From: Rhodocollybia butyracea
Lineage: Eukaryota > Basidiomycota > Agaricomycetes > Agaricales > Omphalotaceae
Length of the DNA stretch: 64,000 nucleotides
Reading direction: 5' to 3'
NCBI GenBank assembly: GCA_015501585.1
Contig: JADNRY010000255.1
Span: forward strand, 24,914 to 88,913
How positions within the stretch are numbered: position 1 is the stretch's first letter; each line of letters opens with the position of its first letter. Shown piece by piece: positions 45,674-54,326 of the stretch. Below the pieces are notes generated by a model that was given only the letters and a program-made list of their open reading frames with translations, was not told the DNA's origin and searched no databases. The position numbers and the translations under genes are program-made.

Positions 45674-47535
45674 TAAGGTTTGTATATTCAACTTTCACTG
45701 GGAATAAGTACTTTTAACTCCTTTTCAGCTGGGCAATACTGTTATAGTGCCTATCAGGGTTGATTCTGAAGACTCAACAATTAAAATACCTTCCCTTCTA
45801 CCACTGCCAATAACAGTTGCAAAGGCCAAAATATTTGAAGACTACTTCAATTGGTAAAAACCTCTTGCTGTCGCTTAATGTCTTTCACTTAATTCATCTG
45901 CACTAGGTTTGCACAGATTATCTACATCAACTTGGCAGGGCAGATACATGTCCAATGGTTCAATCACAGAAGCAAAACTGCAAGAGGGAAAATGGCCAAT
46001 TCACAAGAGCTCTACCTCCAGGCTCTGTGTGTACCTGTCTCCTTCTATACTATCACTGCAAAGATTGAAGTCCAGTATTTCAAAACTGTGACTAGCAGGT
46101 ATCCCAGCACTGATAAAATATCAATCAGCAAATACTTTTGCAAGTGAGTGATTGTCCACACTTTTCTCCTTTCTCTGATCTAATTTTTTTGTTCTCTGTC
46201 CAGAAATGAGTATGATCCAAAAACAGCATCATTCACAGACATCCGCAATGAATTCTATGTGTTCTACTACAACAAAAATGATAATTGTCCTGTATGTGAC
46301 ATTGTTCAAGAAGAAAGCAATAAGCAGATTCCAATGTCAGCAAAAAACAAAACATTGCTTGCTTTTCATGGACATGAGTTTCATGTTGATGACTATGTCC
46401 TTTATTCATCTTGTGATAGTGCTGGAGATATTGGCCAGATTGTGTTCTTTGATTTCCCGAGAGATACATCTTTGGTAGAGATGTCAACAAGTCCAAGTAC
46501 TTGTTTCCCACAAGTAGCAACAAGTCACAAGTATTGCCTTTGGGTCCACAAGTCAAGGACCATTATTGTGTGCCCAGGTAATGTTATTAGGTGTCACTCT
46601 GGACATTAAATAGCCCTATGATGCTGCCTTGCATGAAATATATGTTCTTTACATGGTATTATAACAATAGAATACTATGGAATACCTGATTTATCTTTGT
46701 AAATACCAACTACTTGCAGGTAATTGTGAGTATGAGTCGTGGGAATACTTGCAAATAGCCGGGCAGGGTACTCAGGAGTCCAAGTACTTGTTTTCCACAA
46801 ATCACAATGGGTCACAAGTATTGCCTTTTGGTCCACAAGTACTTGGACCACAAGTCCAAGTATTACTTGACTTGGAGTTGTGGATATCTCTAATCTTTGG
46901 AACCTATAATGGTTATGAAGAGACTTGGATGGATGTCATCTCTGAAAGGAATTATTCCAGAGGAGAAAATGATCAATGAGGTGAGTGACTCTTCATTAAA
47001 GCTACCACGATTACCTGATTTCGAATTAGAAGGAACTTTTCTGTACCAAAAACCATGAGCGCAACTACAACTGGGTTAATGCTGAGTCTCTCATCCAAAT
47101 TTGCCATGTTGTTGCTGCCAAATATTGCTCAATTGGTATAGAGAATTGGATTCTCCATTCTCCAGACCATTTCTATGTTTGTTATTGCTTTTCATCTCTT
47201 AACGCAAAGACCTGGGATTCCAAGAGATGCATCACATGCAAAGAGGTCACTGTCTGTAAACAGTGTCATAACAGTTGTCTTCAAGAGAGCAAATTATTGA
47301 ATACATTCATGTAACAAAAGACTACACTTTATGCACTAGATGTGCTTCTCTATGTCTTTGGAGGATGTGGTGCTTTTGGCATAGCAGTTGCTGAAGGTAG
47401 TTTGAGCTTTGATATTACTCATGTGATTGAGATTGCGCCATCCACTGTACATATAAGTATAGGAATTTTGCATTTTACCTGCGAGTATGAAAATGATGCC
47501 CTCTTACTCTTAGTCTGAACTCTCCCAAAACCACA
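45674..47535 (+). pseudogene. DNMT1-like methyltransferase, BAH1-BAH2-motif I (copy A, part 2)
   Basis: Exons read LGNTVIVPIRVDSED, FAQIIYINLAGQIHVQWFNH and NSQELYLQALC (BAH1 with its HVQW and the ELFLxxLC end), then FTDIRNEFYVFYYN, HEFHVDDYVLYSSCD and IGQIVFFDFPRDT (BAH2), then AESLIQICHVVAAKY and LDVFGGCGAFGIAVAEGS with a THVIEIAPS continuation. The last is cytosine methyltransferase motif I. This is the order of fungal masc2/DNMT1-type maintenance methyltransferases, with introns kept. BAH2 is interrupted by a MITE (46476-46892), a stop interrupts the linker near 47310, and the copy is cut at 47535 by a fold-back element. Confidence 0.75.
46476..46892. mobile_element. hAT-type MITE, 417 bp
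   Basis: It is flanked by an 8-bp target duplication ATCTTTGG (46468-46475 and 46893-46900), the length used by hAT transposases. The terminal inverted repeats are TAGAGATGTCAACAAGTCCA and, from the other end, TAGAGATATCCACAACTCCA. The sub-terminal regions repeat CCAAGTACTTG and CACAAGT words many times, as transposase-binding arrays do. The same site in copy B (around 53106) has no insertion, which confirms the ends. It encodes no protein. Confidence 0.85.
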
Positions 47536-49197
47536 CATCAGGAAAATACCCCCTTTACTCAAGGAAGACTGACCAGGTGGAGATGACCCAGATGGAAAGT
47601 GACCAGGAAGTGAGTGGGGGAGCGTAGAGAGGGTCCTAAGCGAATGTGAATGGGCCCTACCTCGGAAAAATTGAGTGAAAATTGAAGGAGTTATGGCAAA
47701 AACATTGAAAATCACCTATATGACGAGAGAGAGATGGAAAAAGTTGGGAATTGCTCTAGCGTGAGTAAGGCGATAGTGAGGAGGTACCTAGGGGATCTAA
47801 ACGAGCCCTGGACGAAAGAAATTGAATAAGAACTGATGGAATTATGGCAAAGACAGCGAAAATCACCTAAGTGAGACAGACCTGGGGACAGTAACCAAGA
47901 TGGGGAGCTATTCAAACGATATTGAAGCGGTGGGGAGAGGGTCCCTAGGGGATCTAAATGAGCTCTACATCGAAGAAATTGAGTGAAAACTGGAGGAGAT
48001 ATGATAAGAACACCAAAACTCACCTAAGTGGGACAGACAGTGATGACCCAGATGGGGAGTTGCTGAGACAAAATTAAAGAGGCAGAGAGGAACAGTAAGA
48101 AGGAGTAAAAATGCAATGCTCTATCATGACCAGTTCCAAAGAACCTCGAGAAAGGTGGCAGCTGCCTGTAACTGTGCTATCTTAACTATGTCCAAGCTCG
48201 GCCTCTCAAGAAAGACAGTTACAGTGAGAAAATAAACAAAACAAATGGGTAATAAAGAAAGACTAATGGTGGATGGATTTGTTGGCAACACAGCAGGGAA
48301 TCCCAGAGACGATGGTGGAGGAGCGAGAACATGCAAGTTGAATGATTTGTCATAAGTTCAACAACACATGACCATCAGACTTGGGCATTTTTTTTGTCTT
48401 CTTACTATATCTCCTGCAGTTTTCATGCAATTTCTTCGAAGTAGGGCTCACTCACATTGCCTAAAGACATTCTCTATGCTGCTTTGATCTCATATGATCA
48501 GTTCCCCATGTTGTTCAGCACTCCTCAGTTCATTCTCACTTAAGTGATTTTCGCTGTTTTTGCCATATTTCCATCAGTTTCCATTCGATTTCTTTCGTCC
48601 AGGGCTCGTTTAGATCCCCTAGGTACCCCCTCACTATCGCTTTACTCACGCTAGAGCAATTCCCAACTTTTTCCATCTCTCTCTCGTCATATAGGTGATT
48701 TTCAATGTTTTTGCCATAACTCCTTCAATTTTCACTCAATTTTTCCGAGGTAGGGCCCGTTCACATTCGCTTAGGATCCTCTCCATGCTCCTCTACTCCC
48801 TTTCTGGTCACTTTCTATCTTGTTCATCTCCTCCTGGTCAGTCTCACTTAGGGGATTTTTGATGTTTTTGCCATCTCTCCCTTGGTTTTCTTTCAATTTT
48901 TTCAATGTAGGGCACATTCACAGTCTCTAGGGAGCCTCTCTATGTTCCTTTATTCACTTCCTGTCTTTGCACTTTCCTACCCTGGTCCCATCCCACACCC
49001 CCAGTTGTATAGAATTTGTCTAGATACCTAATGACCTCTGTCTACACAATTGATCTTTTTTAAACCTAAACCTCATTCAAGTTCAACTTAAATAGCAACT
49101 TTGGGCATTACTACTCTACAGTTGAAATATACTCAGGTTGGCCTCAAGTTGGCAAATATACTCAAGTTGGCTTGAGTCTATTAGCCTTTTCCTGATG
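47536..49197. mobile_element. fold-back element made of tandem units of about 160 bp
   Basis: The ends are CATCAGGAAAA and TTTTCCTGATG, and CA is duplicated on both sides (47534-47535 and 49198-49199). Copy B of the methyltransferase is uninterrupted at this point, which confirms the insertion. Inside, units of about 150-170 bp repeat in forward orientation from about 47560 to 48070 and in reverse from about 48395 to 48960. Each contains ATTGAGTGAAAA, TATGGCAAAAACA, GAAAATCACCTA and GGGCCCTACC/TCTAAAcGAGCcCT-like words. The centre (about 48075-48395) is unique. No transposase is present. Superfamily unknown; the 2-bp duplication does not match any common fungal family well. Confidence 0.65.
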
Positions 49198-50036
49198 CAA
49201 TTCTTAATATATCTGTCAATGATGCAGTTCGGTATATTATCAAAAAGAACCTCAACAAAAACAATCCAGATGATAGTCCCATAACCAAAGCAACTGGCAA
49301 GCCAGTAGAATTTTCTCTTCAGCCAGGTGACACTGAAGTTCTGATTGCTAGTTTTCCCTGGTGCGCTTTTTTTCTGCATGCTTTTGAAGCTGAGCTGATT
49401 TTACACTTGCAGTCAGCCACATTCGACTTAAAATATATATCAGAATGCAAACAATATAAAAACAAATCTCACACTCCCACTGCTTAGCCTCATCAATCAC
49501 TTGAGGCAGAAAATAATTATTTTAAAAAATGTTGTAGGCTTTTTGTCATGCCAATTAATGGGGGTGCAGAATGGCTGACATCGCATTGAAGGTGGCATTA
49601 AGCAAGGAGTCCTCAAGCTGCTTATTTGATGTCTAAATGAAATGGGTTTTATTTGTCTTTTTTCATTGTATATATGACAATGTTCCTGATATACATCATC
49701 TAGCTATCAAATCCAATTCTCACATTTACAAGCTGGTCACTATGGTGTACCTCAAGGTCATGTTTGATTCTTTTTGGTCACCAGCCTTCCTGGGATACTG
49801 CTACCCGAGTTTCCTCAGCCCCTATATGCCTTTCTCTTGGAGAGTGTTTCCCTTACTTGCATCTAAATTTTGCAGATGGTCAGACCATTTCTCCAACTCA
49901 TGTCTTGTAAAGCACTCTGTTCCCTTTTGTCACAGTTGCTGGTGCTATCAGCAACCTCCGTTGTTTCAACTGGTACTAATAACATTTACATCATAACAGC
50001 TCAACGACTTATGCTGTTACAGGGGCCATCATGGTT
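49198..50036 (+). pseudogene. DNMT1-like methyltransferase, motifs IV-VIII (copy A, part 3)
   Basis: The frame resumes NISVNDAVRYIIKKNLNK, EFSLQPGDTEVLIASFP and then a 70-nt intron (GTGCGC...ACTTGCAG) that splits the catalytic Cys codon, giving SFPC-QPHST. The next codon is TAA where copy B has CAA. Then follow NANNIKTNLTLPLLSL-like motif V, IIIL-NVVGF (motif VI, Glu-Asn-Val) and YGVPQGHV-stop-FFLVTSLPG (motif VIII). The CpGs of CGTGTTCGA have become CATGTTTGA, which removes the QxRxR arginines. It ends near 50036 where similarity to copy B fades. Clearly a dead copy. Confidence 0.7.
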
Positions 50037-50703
50037 AATTTCTGAAACTAGTAAGAAACATCAAAAAGACATATGTTTCCTGCATGGGATGCATCAATAG
50101 TATACTTGAACAGCTTTTTCCTCTTTTCCTCTCACCATCCAAATCAGCTTTGGAAGGCATACATGGATTAAAATGCATTGTATTTACTAAAGGTAAAATT
50201 CAGCCATTATATATCCTTTATCTTCAACTCGGAAACCTTTGCTTGTTGGCCTCTTTCAATTGGATCTCTTCACTGGGAAGTCGAAGTAGGTTATGGACCT
50301 ATTGAGTATGTTTGTTGCCTTGCGATTAACAGTGATTGACTGACCTATTCTGACCAGCAAACAAGCTGTTCTTGAGGCCGTTGATCAGAGGCTGGGCCAG
50401 GTCACATCCTCATTGAACTATGCTTGCCTTATAGATGTGTGTATCGAGGCCCAGGAAACCTGTGGGTGATTCAGACAAGGCTTTTTTTGTCATCTTGCAC
50501 TATTTTATTTCTTGGTTCCCAATATTGTTATCAATGTCATACGTAGTTACAGGTTATCAGTATTATGTACATATTATTGTGTCCGCACACTACAAGGGCA
50601 TTATATAGTGTCTTTGGATCCAGATATACATTCTATTCATTGCGGTTTGCTGAACAGACAAATCAACCTAAGAAAAGCCACCCCCAGGTTCTTACACACA
50701 GTA
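50037..50703. other. unassigned segment inside the inverted repeat
   Basis: The plus strand has two protein-like exon fragments, LHWEVEVGYGPIEY near 50265-50306 and QAVLEAVDQRLGQVTSSLNY, then ACLIDVCIEAQETCG, near 50363-50463, separated by an intron-like GTTTGTTGCC...GACCAG. I do not recognise the source gene. It is probably another captured host-gene piece; the same segment is at 61784-62460 reversed. Confidence 0.35.
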
Positions 50704-53480
50704 TCAGTCAATTTCAATTTGGTTTTGCTTGTACTGCCTGTACAGGGCTTTCTTGATTTCCTCCTCAAGCGCAAGAGAAAGTTGCCAGGGAACGGCATTC
50801 CCAATGCAACAATGCTATGCAGATGGGTGTCAGGTCAACACTGCACAAAACCTAAATATGTTCATACCACCTAGAAAAATGCAGTGAGCAGACAGTCTTC
50901 TGAGTATTGGATAGTATAACCTAAAGTTATCACACTATCTTCAATTGCATAAAAAACAAAATGATCTGGAAAGCCTTGTGAGCAAGCCACCTCATGGACG
51001 GTGAGAATTCGACGACACTAAGTGACTAGCCACTTGAGAAGTAACTTTAAAGGTAATTCAAGATAAACACACACATGGATGGATAACTGAGGATTGTTTC
51101 GCAGTCGGAGAGACATTTGTTATCATTGTCATAAAGTAGCAATCAGGATTGAGACACTTGTACAAACCTTGGTGTAAGATCAGTACAGTGATTTGCAAGT
51201 AAGCACTCATAAAGACTGCTACTTTTGTTCCCACTACTTTTGACAAAATACACAGAAAGATTCCAGGTTTGAAACTGGGCAAGGTGTGGTGGCAAGCCTG
51301 GAAAAAAAATATCAGTGAATAAGCATGCTAATATTCATCTGCTCACCTTGGTGATCAGAAGCAGGTTCAGATGTTACATTAATAACTCTGACAACATTCT
51401 CTGAGAAGCCCAGAATATTTAGCAATGCTTCACCTACCTTTCTACAGTCTTCAGGGGAAATTTCCTGGTGAAATGTTGTATATCTGTAACCACATCATTC
51501 CTCCAAACTTGTAGTTGAAACCTTGAATGAGCGGGATGCTCATAAGGATTTTCTCCATTGTTCAAGCCCCACCAACCCCCACCAACAAAGATGTACCTGA
51601 CAAGGAACCGTAGGAATATTTGCTTGGCCCTCCTTCCCATGATGCCCCCCTGTAACAGTATCAGTTGTTGGGAATCAGCTGTTATGATGTAAGTGTTACT
51701 AGTACCAGTCAAAACAACGGAGGTCGCTGATAGCATCAGCAACTGTGATGGCAAAAGGGAACAGGGTGCTTCGCAAGACATGAATTGGAGAAATGGTCTG
51801 GCCATCCACAAAATTGATATGCAAATATGGGGAAACACCCTCCAATGGAAAAGCATATAGGGGCTGAGGAAACTCGGGTAGCAGTGTGCCAGGAAGGCTG
51901 GCAACCAAAAAGAATCAAACACGACCTTGAGGTACACCATAGTGACCAGCTTGTAGGAGAGAGAATCAGATTTGATAGCTAGATGATGTATATCAGGAAC
52001 ATTGTCATATATACAATGAAAAGAGACAAACAAACCCCATTTCATTTAGACATGAAATAAGCAGCTTGAGGGCTCCTTGCTTAATGTGTAATGTTGGCCA
52101 CACTGCACCCCCATTAATCAGCATGATAAAAAGCCTGCAACATTTTCTAAAATGATTATTCTCTGTCTCAAGTGATCAATGAGGCTAAGCAGTGGAAGTA
52201 TGAGATTTGTTTTTATGTTGTTTGCATTCTGATATATATTTTGAGTTGAATGCGGCTGGCTGCAAGTTGAAAATTGGCTCAGCTTCAAATGCATGCAGAA
52301 AAAGAGCACACCAGGGAGAACCAGCAATGAGAACTTCAGTGTCACCTGGCCGAAGAGAGAATTCTACTGGCTTGCCAGTTGCTTTGGTTATGGGAGTATC
52401 ATCTGGATTGTTCTTGTTGAGGTTCTTTTTGATAATATACCAAACTGCATCATTAACACATATGTTAAGAACTGTGGTTTCGGGAGAATTCAGCCTGAGA
52501 GTAAGAGGGTATCAGTTTCATGCTCCCAGGTAAAATGTGAAATTCCTATACTTATATGTCTGCGCAGCAGATGGTGCAATTTCAATTGCGTGAGTAATAT
52601 CAAAGCTCGAACTACCTTCAGCAAGTGCTAGGCCAAAAGCACCACACCCCCCAAAGACATCTAGTGCACAAAGTGTAGTCTTCTGTTGCATGAATGTATT
52701 CAAGGATTTGCTCTCTTGAAGACGGCTGTTGTGACACTGTTTACAGACACTGACCTCTTTGCGTGTGATGCATCTCTTGGAATCCCAGGTCTTCACATTA
52801 AGAGATGGAAAGCAATACCAGACATAGAAATGGTCTGGAGAATGGAGAATCCAATTCTCTATACCAATTGAGTGATACTTGGCAGCAACAACATGGCAAA
52901 TTTGGATGAGAGACTCGGCGTTAACCCTGTTGTAGTTGCACTCATGGTTTTCACTACAGAAAAGTTCCCTCTAATTTAAATCAGGTAATTGTGGTAGCTT
53001 TATACAATGAAGAGTCACTCACCTTGTTGATCATTTCCTCCTCTGGAATAATCCCTTTTAGAGATGATATCCGACCAAGTCTCTTCATACTAACCATTAT
53101 AGGTTCCGAAGATGTATCTCTCGGGAAATCAAAGGACACAATCTGGCCAATATCTCTGGGACCATCACAAGACGAATAGAGGACATAGTCATGAACATGA
53201 AACTCATGTCCACCAAATGCAAGTGATGTTTTGCTCTTTGCAATCTGCTTATCACTTTCTTCTTGAACAATGTCACATACAGGACAGTTGTCGGTTTTGT
53301 TGTTGTAGTTGAACATGTAGAATTCATTGCGAATGTCTGTGAATGAGGCTGTTTCTGGATCATACTCATTTCTGGATAGGGAGCAAAAAAATTATATCAG
53401 AGAAAGGAGAAAAGTGTGGACAATCACTCACTTGCAGCCAAATATGTCACATTCACTAAGGACATAAATCAGCTGTAAAA
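50704..53480 (-). pseudogene. DNMT1-like methyltransferase copy B, BAH2 to C-terminus
   Basis: This is the most complete copy. From 53480 the spliced minus strand reads LIYVLSECDIFGCK, NEYDPETASFTDIRNEF, FHVHDYVLYSSCDGPRDIGQ, MVSMKRLGRISSLK (BAH2), LDVFGGCGAFGLALAEGS (motif I), THAIEIAPSAAQTYK, LRPGDTEVLIAGSP + C-QPHSTQN (motif IV, Cys codon split by an intron), IKTNLILPLLSLIDH, IIILENVAGF (motif VI), YGVPQGRV-stop-FFLVASLPG (motif VIII), DVVTDIQHFTRKFPLKTVER, TNVSPTAKQSSVIHP (motif IX), ILTVHEVACSQGFPDHF and IGNAVPWQLSLALEEE (motif X), stopping at 50704. One clear stop, TGA for the Arg of QxRxR, sits between intact motifs; a few other in-frame breaks are possible. BAH1 and the N-terminus are missing beyond 53480. 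Confidence 0.8.
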
Positions 53481-53501
53481 AAAATTAAAAAAAAATTTTT
53501 G

Positions 53502-53553
53502 ACCTGAGGTACACCATAGTGACCAGCTTGTAAATGTGAGAATCGGATTTGAT
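53502..53553 (+). repeat. 52-bp scrap of the DNMT1-like motif VIII region
   Basis: It matches 62727-62778 and 51925-51975 (GAGGTACACCATAGTGACCA and the following bases). It lies exactly between the broken end of methyltransferase copy B and the condensin fragment, preceded by a poly-A/T stretch (53476-53500), and therefore marks a second rearrangement joint. Confidence 0.7.
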
Positions 53554-53872
53554 CAACTTTCAACGTGCTTTGTGCACACTTGATGGTTGTGTCAAGATTT
53601 GGACCAGCCGTGTCGACAGTGTAGGCAGTGAAATGGCCAAACTTGTCTCCAACCTAGCATCTGGTGGTAATATCGACGACAATGACAAAGACAATGCAAG
53701 CTCAGATGATCCTGATAGAGAACTGAACAAGGAAAAGAAGAAGAGAGCTACGCATCACACTACTCAACTTGTCAACACCGCACAGCTGAAGAATAAGAAA
53801 CCTGATTTAGAATTTAGCATCAATCCTCTTGTAACACTTCTGTGGGTTGATCCATTGACCTCGCGGAAAAAT

Positions 53873-53927
53873 GGAACTAGCGGGGCTTGCACCCGCGCCT
53901 GCTGTGCTAACTACTACACTATAGTCC
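53873..53927 (-). other. tRNA-Glu-like sequence within TRIM LTR 1
   Basis: On the minus strand, GGACTATAGTGTAGTAGTTA, then GCAC, matches the 5' half and A box of fungal tRNA-Glu. It is followed after a short gap by GCGGGTGCAAGCCCCGC, a T-arm/B-box-like hairpin, and by an end (TAGTTCC) that can pair with the start (GGACTA). The anticodon arm is missing, so it is not a functional tRNA. Confidence 0.6.
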
Positions 53928-54271
53928 TGTGTTACCGTAGTGTTTTCTAGGGACTAATACCCAGAGTAGCCGGGTTAACACCTAACCCTGAGGATCTATC
54001 AACGGCTGGACTACGGGCCATTACACCCGCCCCCCTAGACCAGACCGAATCCAAGGGGTAACTTTGGTGGTCCTCATAATGTAGCTTATCCTATCCAATG
54101 AATGCCATCAGGTCTGCAGGTCTTACATCATCTAGGGTAAAGCCCATCCAAGACAGCGGCCATCACAATGACATGTCGCAGGACCTGGTCGCGAACTCGG
54201 GCTGTAAAGCCACTGTAGTTCCACCATATGTAACACTTCCGTGGGTCGATCCATTGACCTTGCGGAAAAAT

Positions 54272-54326
54272 GGAACTAGTGGGGCTCGCACCCGCACCTG
54301 CCGTGCTAACTACTACACTATAGTCC
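54272..54326 (-). other. tRNA-Glu-like sequence within TRIM LTR 2
   Basis: Same structure as at 53873-53927, with the T-arm reading GCGGGTGCGAGCCCCAC. A and B boxes for RNA polymerase III are recognisable (TAGTGTAGTAGTTAGCAC and GGTGCGAGCCCC); about 17 nt of a normal tRNA are absent. Confidence 0.6.

Larger units (their letters stand above)
48478..51661 (+). repeat. left arm of a 3.2-kb inverted repeat
   Basis: This arm is the reverse complement of 60826-63998, with small indels and few substitutions where I compared it (49190-49460, 50340-50480, 51000-51661). It spans half of the fold-back element, methyltransferase pieces on both strands and an unassigned middle. The match may continue past the end of the window. 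Confidence 0.8.

Noticed and set aside
50512..50874. 120-aa plus-strand ORF
   Set aside because: It overlaps the minus-strand motif X exon (IGNAVPW) of the methyltransferase and has no motif of its own.
51434..52045. 203-aa minus-strand ORF as a novel gene
   Set aside because: It is an out-of-frame reading of methyltransferase motif VIII plus downstream exons; the family frame lies beside it.
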